From Pseudomonas putida (GTDB taxonomy: Bacteria; Pseudomonadota; Gammaproteobacteria; Pseudomonadales; Pseudomonadaceae): 64,000 nt of DNA. Positions 20,946 through 35,470 of this stretch are shown piece by piece. The position numbers and the translations under genes are program-made. The stretch lies in the NCBI RefSeq assembly GCF_001976065.1, contig NZ_MNAH01000003.1, forward strand, positions 62,001 through 126,000, written 5' to 3'. Numbering within the stretch: the first letter of the stretch is position 1; every line of letters begins with the position of its first letter. The notes beneath the pieces were generated by a model. The model did no database searches, was not told where the DNA came from, and saw only the letters and a list, made by a program, of their open reading frames with translations.

Positions 20946-22862
20946 TCAGGCATCCAGTTCGGCCCAACGCTCGACCATCACGTCGAGTTCAGCCTGCAAC
21001 TGCGCCAACTGATCGATCACTGCCGCAGTTTCCGCAGCCGGACGCAGATAGAAACCCGCATCGGCCATCTGTGCCTCAACGGCGGCGATCTGCTGCTCCA
21101 TGGCTTCGATCTGCCCCGGCAACGCCTCCAGCTCACGCTGCAACTTGTAGCTGAGCTTCTTCTTCGCCACCGGCGCCTCGGCGGCGGCGACAGGCGCAGG
21201 TGCGGCCGTCACGACAGCGGAGTTCAGGTCGGCCTTGCCCGACTTGCTCTCGGTCACGCCCAGCAAGCGCGGCGAGCCGCCCTGGCGCAGCCAGTCCTGA
21301 TAACCACCGACGTACTCGCGAACCTTGCCTTCACCTTCGAAGACCAGGGTGCTGGTGACCACGTTGTCGAGGAATGCCCGGTCGTGGCTGACCATCAGCA
21401 CGGTGCCGTTGAAGGTCAGCAGGACCTCTTCGAGCAGCTCGAGGGTTTCCACATCGAGGTCGTTGGTCGGTTCGTCGAGCACCAGCAGGTTGGCCGGTTT
21501 GCTGAACAGCTTGGCCAGCAACAGGCGGGCACGCTCACCACCGGACAGCGCCTTGACCGGCGTGCGGGCACGCTGCGGGCTGAACAGGAAGTCGCCGAGG
21601 TAGCTCAGCACGTGGCGGCTCTGGCCATCGATGTCGATGAAGTCGCGACCTTCGGCGACGTTGTCGATCACGGTCTTTTCCAGATCCAGCTGGTGGCGCA
21701 ACTGGTCGAAGTAGGCAACGTCGATCCGGGTGCCCTCTTCCACCTTGCCGCTGGTGGGCTGCAAGCCACTGAGCATCAGCTTGAGCAACGTGGTCTTGCC
21801 GGTGCCGTTGGCGCCAAGCAGACCGATGCGGTCGCCGCGCTGCAACACCATCGAGAAATCCTTGATCAGGAACGGACCGCCCGGGTGAGCGAAGCTCACG
21901 TTATCGAGCACCATCACCTGCTTGCCGGACTTGTCGGCGGTTTCCAGCTGGATGTTGGCCTTGCCGGTGCGCTCGCGACGCTCGCTACGCTCGACGCGCA
22001 GGGCTTTCAGGGCGCGTACGCGGCCTTCGTTGCGGGTACGACGGGCCTTGATGCCCTGGCGAATCCACACTTCTTCCTGGGCCAGGCGCTTGTCGAACAA
22101 GGCGTTGGCTGTCGCCTCGGCGGCCAGCTCGGCTTCTTTGTGCACCAGGAAACTGGCGTAGTCGCCGTTCCAGTCGATCAGGCCACCGCGGTCCAGTTCG
22201 AGGATGCGGGTCGCCAGGTTCTGCAGGAAGGAACGGTCGTGCGTGATGAACAGCACGGCGCCCTGAAAATCCTTCAGCGCTTCTTCCAGCCAGGCGATGG
22301 CACCGATGTCCAGGTGGTTGGTCGGTTCGTCGAGCAGCAGCAGGTCTGGCTCGGACACCAGGGCCTGGGCCAGCAGCACACGACGACGCCAGCCACCGGA
22401 CAATTCGGCGAGGGTCTTGTCGGCCGGCAACTGCAGGCGGCTCAGGGTGCTGTCGACCAGGGTTTGCAAACGCCAGCCGTCACGGGCTTCGAGGTCGTGC
22501 TGGACGTGCATCAGCTTGTCCAGGTCGGCGTCGGTGACGATGTTCTGGCTCAGATGGTGATATTCGGCGAGCAACGCACCGACACCGTCCAGGCCTTCGG
22601 CAACCACGTCGAACACAGTCCGCTCGTCGGCTACCGGCAATTCTTGCGGCAATTCGCCAATCTTGAGCCCGGGTGCGCGCCAAACCGAGCCGTCATCGGG
22701 CTTCTGGTCGCCCTTGACGAGCTTCATCATGCTGGACTTGCCAGTGCCGTTGCGGCCGATGATGCACACCCGCTCTCCACGGGCGATCTGCCAGGACACC
22801 TTGTCCAACAACGGCATAGCGCCGAAAGCAAGGGACACATCGCTGAATTTGAGCAGGGTCAT
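20946..22862 (-). CDS. uup: ABC-F ATPase Uup
   Basis: A 638-aa soluble protein with two ABC cassettes and no membrane domain. Walker A motifs are GRNGTGKSS (first) and GANGTGKTT (second), with signature LSGGWRRR and LSGGERAR. The linker between them is charged, and a coiled-coil C-terminus (LPGQIEAMEQQIAAVEAQM) is characteristic of Uup. ABC-F proteins act on ribosomes; Uup also influences precise excision of transposons. The start MTLLKFSDVSLAFG at 22862 has GGAG 6 bp upstream. Confidence 0.93.
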   Translation of the reverse strand: MTLLKFSDVSLAFGAMPLLDKVSWQIARGERVCIIGRNGTGKSSMMKLVKGDQKPDDGSVWRAPGLKIGELPQELPVADERTVFDVVAEGLDGVGALLAEYHHLSQNIVTDADLDKLMHVQHDLEARDGWRLQTLVDSTLSRLQLPADKTLAELSGGWRRRVLLAQALVSEPDLLLLDEPTNHLDIGAIAWLEEALKDFQGAVLFITHDRSFLQNLATRILELDRGGLIDWNGDYASFLVHKEAELAAEATANALFDKRLAQEEVWIRQGIKARRTRNEGRVRALKALRVERSERRERTGKANIQLETADKSGKQVMVLDNVSFAHPGGPFLIKDFSMVLQRGDRIGLLGANGTGKTTLLKLMLSGLQPTSGKVEEGTRIDVAYFDQLRHQLDLEKTVIDNVAEGRDFIDIDGQSRHVLSYLGDFLFSPQRARTPVKALSGGERARLLLAKLFSKPANLLVLDEPTNDLDVETLELLEEVLLTFNGTVLMVSHDRAFLDNVVTSTLVFEGEGKVREYVGGYQDWLRQGGSPRLLGVTESKSGKADLNSAVVTAAPAPVAAAEAPVAKKKLSYKLQRELEALPGQIEAMEQQIAAVEAQMADAGFYLRPAAETAAVIDQLAQLQAELDVMVERWAELDA

Positions 22863-23074
22863 GAGCTTCTCCAAAAACCGGGCGCGCATTCTACCTGAAA
22901 CGGGGCTCCAGCAGGCCGGCATTTTCAATGTGGCAGCACTCTGCACGACAAATGTTGCGAACTGATGCAGACAGCTCGGCAAAGCTTTCGCCCGTTGCTG
23001 GCAAAAGGCTAAGCTACAGATAATCAGTGCGGGGATCGCCAGCACTTGTCATGTTTTTTCTGTCCGGACGTCTC

Positions 23075-25003
23075 ATGCGCAGTCGCCTTTTCAAACTCTT
23101 GTCCTGTTTTCTACTTTCTGCCGCTGCCGTTCAATCCGCACAGGCGGTGGACCTGTCCACCCAACGCCAATACTACGACGAAGCCAAGCGTGCCCTGGCC
23201 AAGGGCGACACCGGGCCGTATTTCCGTTACAGCCAGGCCCTGGCCGACTATCCGCTGGAACCGTACCTGGCCTACGACGAGCTGACCGCGCGCCTGAAGA
23301 CCGCGAGCAATGCCGAGATCGAGAAATTCCTCGCCGAACACGGCGACCTGCCCCAGGCCAACTGGATGAAGCTGCGCTGGTTGCGCTGGCTGGCCGAACG
23401 TGGCGACTGGGCAACGTTCGTCAAGTATTACGACCCCAAGATGAATTTCACCGAACTGGATTGCCTGAACGCGCAGTACCAGATCAGCCACAACCAAAAG
23501 ACCGAAGGCTACGCCAACGCCAACAAGCTCTGGCTGACCGGCAAGACGCAACCGGCAGCCTGTGACGCTTTGTTTGGCATGTGGGCCGCCGAAGGCCAGT
23601 TGACCGAACAGAAGCGCTGGGAGCGCGCCAAGCTCGCCGCCCAGGCGCGCAACTACCCACTGGCCAACAGCCTGGTCAATGGCTTGACCACGCTCGCCCC
23701 GCGTGGCCGCCTGCTGATCGATGTGGCGCAGAAACCGGAGCTGCTCAATTCGCCGTCGCGCTTCACCCCGGCCGACGAACCGATGTCTGACGTGGTCAGC
23801 CTCGGCCTGCGCCGTCTCGCCCGCCAGGACCCGGACAGGGCGATGGCCCTGCTCGACGGTTATGCCAGCAGCATGCACTTCTCTCGTGATGAAAAAGTGG
23901 CCATCGCTCGGGAAATCGGGCTGACCCTGGCACGACGTTTCGACAGCCGTGCACTGGAAATGATGACCAAGTACGACCCGGAACTGCGCGACAACACCGT
24001 GTCTGAATGGCGCATGCGCTTGTTGCTGCGCCTGGCGCGCTGGGACGATGCCTACCAGTTGACGCGTCGCCTGCCCCAGGACCTCGCCACCACCAACCGC
24101 TGGCGCTACTGGCAGGCCCGCAGCCTGGAACTGGCACAACCGCAGAACCCCGAAGCGCAAACCCTCTACAAGAACCTTGCCCGCGAGCGCGATTTCTATG
24201 GTTTCCTCGCCGCCGACCGTTCGCAGTCGCCCTATTCGCTGAACAACAAACCGCTGGTGCTCAGCCAGGCGCTGATGAACAAGGTGCGCAACACCCCCGG
24301 TATACGTCGCGCCCTGGAATTTCATGCCCGCGGGCAAATCGTCGACGGTCGCCGCGAGTGGTACCACGTCAGCCGCCACTTCAATCGCGACGAAATGGTC
24401 GCCCAGGCAAAACTGGCCTATGACCTGAAGTGGTATTTCCCGGCGATTCGCACCATCAGTCAGGCGCAGTACTGGGACGACCTGGACATCCGCTTCCCGA
24501 TGGCCCACCGCGACACCCTGGTCCGGGAAGCCAAGGTCCGCGGCCTGCATTCCAGCTGGGTATTTGCGATTACTCGCCAGGAAAGCGCCTTCATGGACGA
24601 CGCCCGTTCCAGCGTCGGCGCCAGCGGCCTGATGCAATTGATGCCGGGAACCGCCAAGGAAACCGCACGCAAGTTCAGCATTCCGCTGGCCTCGCCGCAG
24701 CAAGTGTTCAACCCGGACAAGAACATTCAGCTTGGCGCCGCCTACCTGAGCCAGGTCCACAGCCAGTTCAACGGCAACCGCGTCCTCGCCTCCGCCGCCT
24801 ACAACGCCGGCCCGGGCCGCGTACGCCAGTGGCTGCGCGGTGCGGACCACCTGAGCTTCGACGTCTGGGTGGAAAGCATCCCGTTCGACGAAACCCGCCA
24901 GTACGTGCAGAACGTGCTGTCTTATTCGGTGATCTACGGCCAGAAACTCAACTCACCGCAGCCGCTGGTGGATTGGCATGAGCGGTATTTTGATGATCAG
25001 TGA
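23075..25003 (+). CDS. slt: Soluble lytic murein transglycosylase Slt
   Basis: A 642-aa periplasmic enzyme that cleaves peptidoglycan to 1,6-anhydromuropeptides. ATG 23075 gives a good signal peptide (MRSRLFKLLSCFLLSAAAVQ, then SAQA). The long alpha-superhelical U-domain (TPR-like) covers about residues 30-470. The SLT catalytic domain begins near 495, with the catalytic Glu in ITRQESAFMDDA, then GLMQLMP and AAYNAGPGRV. It works upstream of NagZ in the recycling pathway. Confidence 0.95.
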   Translation: MRSRLFKLLSCFLLSAAAVQSAQAVDLSTQRQYYDEAKRALAKGDTGPYFRYSQALADYPLEPYLAYDELTARLKTASNAEIEKFLAEHGDLPQANWMKLRWLRWLAERGDWATFVKYYDPKMNFTELDCLNAQYQISHNQKTEGYANANKLWLTGKTQPAACDALFGMWAAEGQLTEQKRWERAKLAAQARNYPLANSLVNGLTTLAPRGRLLIDVAQKPELLNSPSRFTPADEPMSDVVSLGLRRLARQDPDRAMALLDGYASSMHFSRDEKVAIAREIGLTLARRFDSRALEMMTKYDPELRDNTVSEWRMRLLLRLARWDDAYQLTRRLPQDLATTNRWRYWQARSLELAQPQNPEAQTLYKNLARERDFYGFLAADRSQSPYSLNNKPLVLSQALMNKVRNTPGIRRALEFHARGQIVDGRREWYHVSRHFNRDEMVAQAKLAYDLKWYFPAIRTISQAQYWDDLDIRFPMAHRDTLVREAKVRGLHSSWVFAITRQESAFMDDARSSVGASGLMQLMPGTAKETARKFSIPLASPQQVFNPDKNIQLGAAYLSQVHSQFNGNRVLASAAYNAGPGRVRQWLRGADHLSFDVWVESIPFDETRQYVQNVLSYSVIYGQKLNSPQPLVDWHERYFDDQ

Positions 25004-25047
25004 CAGGCGTCTCTGAGCATTGCGCTGGTCTCGCGGGCGCCTTCACT

Positions 25048-25132
25048 TGTAGGCGCCCGACTTGCCGGCGATGGCGTCCTTGAACGTTGCGCTGGTCTTT
25101 CGGGCCTCTTCGCTGGCAAGCCAGCTCCTACA
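25048..25132. repeat. REP palindromic pair (variant)
   Basis: tgtaggcgcccgacttgccg at 25048 and cttcgctggcaagccagctc ending at 25132, between convergent slt and the ABC gene. Confidence 0.75.
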
Positions 25133-25171
25133 AATTATTTGGGCGGCGAATGCCTTGTAGGCGCCCGGCGC

Positions 25172-26953
<1,782 letters not shown>

Positions 26954-27203
26954 CCATAACGGAATAATTGATGGGTGCAGCGTACACCGACCAGCGGGTG
27001 GAACCGGTTGAATCAGAATGAGTCAGGTTAATTATGACCGTGCCGTCTAGTCCCTAGACACTATTGGTCTAAAGTTGCGGTAGCCATGTCGGGATATTTC
27101 TGGTCGACTGGCGATGCCGTTCAGGAGCGATCGCAGGGAGTTGTCACAGCCTGGTCACCTGACGGTTCTAATCTAGGCACACAACCTGATGAGGAGACAG
27201 GCC

Positions 27204-27383
27204 ATGTCCTTGCAACAACGCAGCGACGACAAGATTGAAGTGATCCGCACGCAGCCAGACCAGTCTCTGGGGTGCTCGATAATCGATGAACAAGGCCGCG
27301 AAGTGCCGATCACTGAAAAAATGATCCAGAAAGCGTGCAGCGAACTGGAGAAACGATTGGTCAAGCCTGCCGAAGAAAAGTGA
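27204..27383 (+). CDS. Small conserved Pseudomonas protein
   Basis: A 59-aa charged soluble protein starting MSLQQRSDDKIEVIRTQPDQ, with GAGGAG 7 bp before the ATG and a strong terminator after the stop, so it is a complete gene. It has no membrane helix, cysteines or known motif. Such proteins are common in pseudomonads and have no known function. Confidence 0.72.
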   Translation: MSLQQRSDDKIEVIRTQPDQSLGCSIIDEQGREVPITEKMIQKACSELEKRLVKPAEEK

Positions 27384-27404
27384 TGTAGCCACCGTCTTCA
27401 TTGA

Positions 27405-27430
27405 CCCGGCCCATCAGGGCCGGGTTTTTA
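27405..27430. terminator. Terminator between the small gene and pdxB
   Basis: cccggccc-ATCA-gggccggg followed by TTTTTA: an 8-bp perfect GC stem, between convergent genes. Confidence 0.92.
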
Positions 27431-27441
27431 TTGCCTGAAAT

Positions 27442-28584
27442 TCAGACAACCGTCGCGCCCAGCGCCGCCACGATCTGCTGCAACGCTGGCGCCTCCCCGT
27501 CGATGCGCACCTGCAACCCGTCGATCTCGCGCCGCGAGGGATAGTTCTTGCGCAGCCCATCGAACGCCGCACGCTGCTCACTCACACTGCCTACAAGGCT
27601 GCGACGAAAATCCGCGTCATCACGGCGCGGGTCGTACACACCACGGCACAACATCGCCAGGGCCCAAGCCGGATCGGTGTCCCCGCTCAAGGTCACCTGC
27701 GCCAGCCAGGGGGCTGGCAACAAGTCGTTCAGGCTGACCTGGGGCACTTGCCCGAGGAACGCGCAGTACGCCTGATAGATTTGCGCCGTTCCGCGCTGCT
27801 TGCCATCGAGGCTGTACCCGGCAATGTGCGGGGTGGCCAGCACGCAGAGTTCGGCCAGGGCGACGTCGACTTCGGGCTCGGCCTCCCAGACATCGAGTAC
27901 CGCCTGCAGGTCTTCGCGCTGCAGCAGCACCTGGCGCAGGGCGCGGTTGTCCACCACCGGACCACGGCTGGCGTTGATCAGCCAGGTGCCGGGCTTGAGC
28001 TGATTCAGGCGTTTTTCATCGAACAGGTGCCAGGTCGGCTGGGCACCCCGGCGGGTCAGCGGGGTGTGCAGGCTGATCACGTCGCACTGTTCGATGATCT
28101 GCTCAAGGCTGACGTAATCGCCCCCTTCAGCGGCCTGGCGTGGCGGATCGCAGACCAGCACCTTCCAGCCCAGGCCCTGCAGGACCTTGACCAGCCGTCC
28201 ACCCACTTCACCGGCACCCACCACCCCGTAGGTGCGCTGGGTCAGGTCGGCGCCTTCGATTTCAGCCAGGGTCAACAGGCTGCCGAGCACGTAGTCGACC
28301 ACGCCCCGGGCGTTGCAACCCGGCGCGCTGGACCAGGTGATGCCGGCCTGTTGGAAGTAGTCGAGGTCCAGGTGATCGGTGCCGATGGTGCAGGTACCGA
28401 CGAAGCGCACCTTGCTGCCTTCCAGCAACTCACGGTCGACGCGGGTGACCGAGCGCACCAGCAGCACATCGGCCTGCTCGACCGTGGCGCGGTCGATGGA
28501 ACGCCCCGGCACCCGGCGGATTTCACCGAAATGTTCGAAGAAGGCGTCGAGCAGGGGGATATTTTCGTCGGCAACGATCAGCAT
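27442..28584 (-). CDS. pdxB: Erythronate-4-phosphate dehydrogenase PdxB
   Basis: A 380-aa D-2-hydroxyacid dehydrogenase that oxidises 4-phosphoerythronate in pyridoxal phosphate synthesis. The Rossmann loop [13 protein letters not shown] is near residue 122, and the catalytic Arg (SRGPVVD region), Glu and His ([10 protein letters not shown]) are in place. The C-terminal PdxB dimerisation domain (about 290-380) separates it from SerA-type relatives. Confidence 0.95.
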   Translation of the reverse strand: MLIVADENIPLLDAFFEHFGEIRRVPGRSIDRATVEQADVLLVRSVTRVDRELLEGSKVRFVGTCTIGTDHLDLDYFQQAGITWSSAPGCNARGVVDYVLGSLLTLAEIEGADLTQRTYGVVGAGEVGGRLVKVLQGLGWKVLVCDPPRQAAEGGDYVSLEQIIEQCDVISLHTPLTRRGAQPTWHLFDEKRLNQLKPGTWLINASRGPVVDNRALRQVLLQREDLQAVLDVWEAEPEVDVALAELCVLATPHIAGYSLDGKQRGTAQIYQAYCAFLGQVPQVSLNDLLPAPWLAQVTLSGDTDPAWALAMLCRGVYDPRRDDADFRRSLVGSVSEQRAAFDGLRKNYPSRREIDGLQVRIDGEAPALQQIVAALGATVV

Positions 28585-28648
28585 GTCAGGCTCCTTTGGC
28601 GGATCGGCAGTGTAGGCGTAGAGGGTAGCTGCCGCCTAGCACACATCG

Positions 28649-28748
28649 TGCAGGAGCGAGCCTGCTCGCGAAGAAGGTGAAGGCGCCGCGCTTATTCAGG
28701 TAGTCCTCGTCATCGTTGACGTCCATCGCGAGCAGGCTCGCTCCTGCA
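28649..28748. repeat. REP palindromic pair
   Basis: tgcaggagcgagcctgctcg and its exact inverted complement are separated by about 50 bp, between divergent pdxB and the MATE gene. Confidence 0.85.
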
Positions 28749-28814
28749 AGGGGGGGCAGGAATTACAAATCCTCAACACAGTCTTTTCCTGACCGCTGCG
28801 TCAACGCGTAGAAT

Positions 28815-30257
28815 ATGCATCCGCGCAGCAAACATATCTGGACGTTTTTACCCTTGAATTCCGTGACCACCCCCATCACCAAGCCTTCCCTCTCCCGCCC
28901 CGCCCGGGTTCGCCTGGAGCTGAAAAACCTGCTCGGCCTGGCCTTGCCGATCATGATCGCGCAGCTGGCCACCACGGCGATGGGCTTCGTCGATGCGGTG
29001 ATGGCCGGCCGGGTCGGGCCGCGCGACCTGGCGGCGGTGGCGCTGGGCAACTCGATCTGGGTGCCGGTGTTCCTGCTGATGACCGGCACCTTGCTGGCCA
29101 CCGCGCCGAAAGTCGCCCAGCGCTTCGGCGCCGGCACCCACAGCGAGATCGGTCCGATCGTGCGCCAGGCGCTGTGGCTGGCCCTGGTGGTGGGCCTGAT
29201 CGCGACCGGCCTGCTGCTGTGCGCCGAACCGGTCTTGCGCGTGATGAAGGTTGATCCCGAACTGATCGGCCCCTGCATGCAGTACCTGCACGGCATCGCC
29301 AGCGGTTTGCCGGCGGTTGCGCTCTACCATGTGCTGCGCTGCTTCAGCGATGGCCTGGGGCGCACTCGCCCGGCGATGGTGCTCGGCCTGTGTGGCCTGG
29401 CGCTGAACATCCCGCTGAACTACGTGTTCATCTACGGGCACTTCGGCGTGCCGGCCATGGGCGGCGTCGGTTGCGGCTGGGCCACGGCCATCGTGATGTG
29501 GGTGATGGCCCTGGGCATGGCCGGCTGGGAGCGCTGGGCGCCAGCGTATCAGTCGAGCCAGCTGTTCAGCCGTTTCGACTGGCCGCAATGGTCGGTGATC
29601 AAGCGCCTGCTGGGCATCGGCCTGCCCATCGGCATTGCCGTGTTCGCCGAGTCGAGCATCTTCGCGGTGATCGCCCTGTTGATCGGCAGCCTCGGCGCCA
29701 CCGTGGTCGCCGGCCACCAGATCGCCCTGAACTTCAGCTCGCTGGTGTTCATGATCCCCTACTCCCTGGGCATGGCCGTGACCGTGCGGGTCGGCCAGGC
29801 GCTGGGGCGCGAGCAACCCCGGGAAGCGCGTTTCGCTGCGGGCGTCGGCATGGGCACGGCGCTGGCGTACGCGTGTCTCTCGGCGAGCATGATGCTGTTG
29901 CTGCGCGAGCACATCGCGACCATCTACACGGCAGACCCGACGGTGATCAGGGTGGCGGCGATGTTGATCGTGTATTCGGCGCTGTTCCAGTTTTCCGATG
30001 CGATCCAGGTCACCGCAGCCGGTGCGTTGCGCGGCTACCAGGACACCCGGGTGACGATGATCCTGACGCTGTTCGCCTACTGGGGCATCGGCCTGCCGGT
30101 GGGCTACGCCCTCGGCCTGACCGACTGGTTCGGCACGCCAAGCGGCCCGAGCGGGCTGTGGCAGGGTTTGATCGTGGGCTTAAGCTGCGCGGCGCTGATG
30201 CTGTCGATCCGTTTGACGCGCAGTGCGCGCAAGCGGATTCGCAACGCCCTGAAATGA
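28815..30257 (+). CDS. MATE-family multidrug/cation antiporter (NorM-like)
   Basis: About 480 aa with twelve hydrophobic segments and the two-fold internal repeat of MATE exporters. The first half has LGLALPIMIAQLATTAMGFV and DAVMAGRVGPRDLAAVALG, typical of NorM. It would export cationic drugs with Na+ or H+ influx. The start is unsettled: ATG 28815 is listed, but the hydrophobic core and homologues fit a start at TTG 28854 or GTG 28863 (VTTPITKPSLSRPAR). Confidence 0.9.
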   Translation: MHPRSKHIWTFLPLNSVTTPITKPSLSRPARVRLELKNLLGLALPIMIAQLATTAMGFVDAVMAGRVGPRDLAAVALGNSIWVPVFLLMTGTLLATAPKVAQRFGAGTHSEIGPIVRQALWLALVVGLIATGLLLCAEPVLRVMKVDPELIGPCMQYLHGIASGLPAVALYHVLRCFSDGLGRTRPAMVLGLCGLALNIPLNYVFIYGHFGVPAMGGVGCGWATAIVMWVMALGMAGWERWAPAYQSSQLFSRFDWPQWSVIKRLLGIGLPIGIAVFAESSIFAVIALLIGSLGATVVAGHQIALNFSSLVFMIPYSLGMAVTVRVGQALGREQPREARFAAGVGMGTALAYACLSASMMLLLREHIATIYTADPTVIRVAAMLIVYSALFQFSDAIQVTAAGALRGYQDTRVTMILTLFAYWGIGLPVGYALGLTDWFGTPSGPSGLWQGLIVGLSCAALMLSIRLTRSARKRIRNALK

Positions 30258-30260
30258 CCT

Positions 30261-30420
30261 TGTAGGAGCGAGCTTGCTCGCGAAGGCGGCATGTCAGTCA
30301 ACATTGATGGTGACTGACACTCCGCCTTCGCGAGCAAGCTCGCTCCTACAGGGTATTGTGGGTCAGTCAACATTGATGGTGGCTGATAGGCCGTCTCCGC
30401 TGGCAAGCCAGCGCCTACAA
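30261..30420. repeat. Three REP units with a direct-repeat spacer
   Basis: An inverted pair (30261-30350) is followed by a third unit (30397-30419); the spacer gtcagtcaacattgatggtg is repeated at 30293-30315 and 30362-30385, so a REP-spacer block has been duplicated. Confidence 0.8.
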
Positions 30421-30430
30421 GGTGTGTGGA

Positions 30431-30682
30431 TCAGCCGGATTTTTTGCGAATCCAATACAGATAAGTGCCGGCGTCTTCATGCTGCCCCACCAGCTCGTGG
30501 TCGAGAAACACGCAAAACTTGGGGATGTCGCGGCGGGTCGACGGGTCGGTGGCGATCACCTTGAGCAGGCCACCGGGCACCAGGTCACGGATGTGCTGGT
30601 GTAGCATCATCACCGGCTCCGGGCAATTGAGGCCCGTGGCGTCGAGGGTGCCGTCTACCGGCGTATCAAGCAATTCACTCAT
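30431..30682 (-). CDS. tusA: TusA-family sulfurtransferase
   Basis: An 83-aa TusA/SirA-like sulfur carrier. The active Cys is in [12 protein letters not shown], near residue 20, followed by the compact beta-alpha fold ending in [10 protein letters not shown]. TusA relays persulfide sulfur for 2-thiouridine in tRNA and other routes. It is placed beside rlmM and acnA as in other pseudomonads. Confidence 0.92.
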   Translation of the reverse strand: MSELLDTPVDGTLDATGLNCPEPVMMLHQHIRDLVPGGLLKVIATDPSTRRDIPKFCVFLDHELVGQHEDAGTYLYWIRKKSG

Positions 30683-30758
30683 GATTCACTCCTGAAACTT
30701 GCCGGCATTGTCGCCCATTGCCGGGTGTTCGGTCATCTGTGGCCTTTCACCGCCCCCC

Positions 30759-30875
30759 GCCGATCGTTCCCACGCTCTGCGTGGGAATGCAGTCCGGGAC
30801 GCTCCGCGTCCCTTCCAAAGCCGAACGCGGAGCGTCCGTTGAGGCATTCACACGCGGAGCGTGGGAACGATCGGC
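30759..30875. repeat. 117-bp long inverted repeat element (second repeat family)
   Basis: The outer arms gccgatcgttcccacgctct and its complement close a nested structure that includes inner inverted arms gggacgctccgcgtccc and cgcggagcgtccg. It is unrelated to the GTAGGAGC REP family and matches another common Pseudomonas intergenic palindrome type. Confidence 0.8.
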
Positions 30876-30890
30876 AGAGGGCCGGGGTTG

Positions 30891-31964
30891 TTAGCGGGAT
30901 TTCGGTTTCTTCACGTCCAGCCGGCGCAGGTGGCAGGTCACTTCCTCACGGTCGTGATACAGCTGCTTGCAACCGATCTCGACCTTGATGCCCCGTGCCT
31001 TGAAACCGTCGGCAATACGCTCCAGCAAGCGCTTCACCTCGGCATAACGCTGTTTCATCGGCAACTTGAGGTTGACCACCGCCTCGCGGCAATGCCCCTC
31101 GCCGATCCACTCCTCGAGCATCGCCGCGTTACGGGCCGGCTTTTCGACGATGTCACAGACCATCCAGTCCACCGGTTGCTTGGGCTTGAAGGTGAAACCG
31201 TCGGCCATCAGGTGCTGCACCAGGCCGGTGTCCATCAGGCTTTCAGCCATCGGCCCGTTGTCGATGGCGGTCACCAGCATGCCGCGGTTGACCAACTGCC
31301 AGGTCCAGCCGCCGGGCGCCGCGCCCAGGTCGACACCGGTCATGTCGCTGTGCAGGCGCTCGTCCCACTGGTCCCGCGGGATGAAGTGGTGCCAGGCCTC
31401 TTCCAGCTTCAGGGTCGAACGGCTCGGCGCCTCGCGGGGGAACTTCAGGCGCGGAATGCCCATCGGCCACATCGCCGAATTGTTCGACTCCGCCAGGCCG
31501 ACAAACACTTCGCGGCCACTCTTGAACGTCAGCAACAAGCGCGGCTTGGTCGCATCGTCCACCAGCTTGCCGGCGCCGGTCAGCGCCTTGCGCAGCGGGC
31601 CTTCGAACTTCTTGCAGAAATTCGACAGCTCCTTGCCATCATTGGTGTCGACCACTTCCAGCCATAGGCTGCCGCAGGTCGGAAAATCCGCCAAATGCGC
31701 GAGGATCACGCTGATGCGATCGCTTTCCGGCAGGTCGATGAAAATCCCCCGGGCCCACTGGCGCGGGAAGATCAGGTTGGCGAAACGCTGCCCGCGCATC
31801 AAACGCTCGGCGCCGTCTTCTTCGGTGCAGACAAACTCGGCGCAGGCGGTGGCCGCCTTGGCCTTGGCATAACCGGCCACGTTCAATTGTGCGGCGAGGT
31901 CGGAAATCTCGGAACAGACTTCACCTTCGAAGCCCGGCCGGCAATGCATGAAAAGGGTGTTCAT
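30891..31964 (-). CDS. rlmM: 23S rRNA C2498 2'-O-methyltransferase RlmM
   Basis: A 357-aa methyltransferase. The N-terminal THUMP-like part begins MNTLFMHCRPGFEGEVC, and the SAM motif VDLGAAPGGWTW and catalytic Lys/Asp tetrad (DNGPM, CDIVEKPAR) are in the C-terminal RrmJ-like domain. ATG 31964 was chosen because AGGAG lies 5 bp upstream. It methylates C2498 of 23S rRNA. Confidence 0.94.
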   Translation of the reverse strand: MNTLFMHCRPGFEGEVCSEISDLAAQLNVAGYAKAKAATACAEFVCTEEDGAERLMRGQRFANLIFPRQWARGIFIDLPESDRISVILAHLADFPTCGSLWLEVVDTNDGKELSNFCKKFEGPLRKALTGAGKLVDDATKPRLLLTFKSGREVFVGLAESNNSAMWPMGIPRLKFPREAPSRSTLKLEEAWHHFIPRDQWDERLHSDMTGVDLGAAPGGWTWQLVNRGMLVTAIDNGPMAESLMDTGLVQHLMADGFTFKPKQPVDWMVCDIVEKPARNAAMLEEWIGEGHCREAVVNLKLPMKQRYAEVKRLLERIADGFKARGIKVEIGCKQLYHDREEVTCHLRRLDVKKPKSR

Positions 31965-32150
31965 TCTTACTCCTGGGCAGATGGCGAGACATTCAACCAC
32001 TGCGCGATGCCCAGGCTTGCGCTAACGCAAAGCCTGTCACGAAAACCGGCGCATGATAGCCGACTTCGGAACCTCGGACTTGCCCATAGAGTCCAGTTAT
32101 TAGCCAGCTACTTAAAACAGGGCTAGGTTTAGTGCTCTGCCCGTTCCCTC

Positions 32151-32170
32151 AGTCCGTACCCGTGCGGACT
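32151..32170 (+). promoter_or_regulatory. Hairpin in the acnA leader
   Basis: agtccg-tacccgtg-cggact forms a 6-bp stem directly before the AAGGAG ribosome site of acnA. It could tune translation; no regulator is implied by sequence alone. Confidence 0.35.
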
Positions 32171-32186
32171 CAAAGGAGTGACCGTA

Positions 32187-34928
<2,742 letters not shown>

Positions 34929-35030
34929 GTGCGTGGCTGTAAGTGTTGGTGCTTCAGGTGCCGTTGCTTCGGTGACGGCGCCTAAAGCCCTCCTTCAACC
35001 TGCCCAACTTGTAGGAGCCAGGTTTGCTGA

Positions 35031-35470
35031 CGAAGGCATCCCCACAGCCAACTCATCACTCACGAATGTACCCAATCCACTGTAGGAGCGAGCTTGCTCG
35101 CGAAGGCGGCCTGACAGCCAACCCATCACTTACGAATGTACCCGATCAACTGTGGGAGATTCTATGCTGCAGGGGAACCCTGCAGCCTTAAATCCGGCTG
35201 GTATTCGCTCCGGCCTCTCGACGGGGCAAGAAAATCAAAAGCTAAAGCAAAAGCGAGGCGGCCAACCGGCCGGCCTGATCTGGACCCGTACGCGTTACCC
35301 CTTGTAGGAGCCGGCGTGCTGGCGATGGCGGCCTTATAGCCAACCAATCGCTCACGGATGTACTCAATCCACTGTGGGAGCCAGCCTGCTGGCGAAGGCG
35401 GCCCGACAGCCAACCCATCTCTCGCGGCTGTACCCGATCTACTGTAGGAGCTGGCTTGCCAGCGAAAGCG
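35031..35470 (+). repeat. Tandem-like array of REP-linked units (four copies)
   Basis: Each unit contains 'cagccaac-cat' then 'acgaatgtaccc-atc-actgt' and ends in a GTAGGAG REP stem. Copies start near 35031, 35102, 35321 and 35394. Copies 2 and 3 are separated by the dispersed element, which looks inserted into the array. REP stems in the copies carry different arm sequences (gagcttgctc, ccagcctgctgg, ctggcttgccag). Confidence 0.75.
35226..35280. repeat. Dispersed intergenic element, copy 2
   Basis: ggggcaagaaaatcaaaagc then gcaaaagcgaggcggcc and accggccggcctgatc, near-identical to 12476-12545. Confidence 0.7.
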
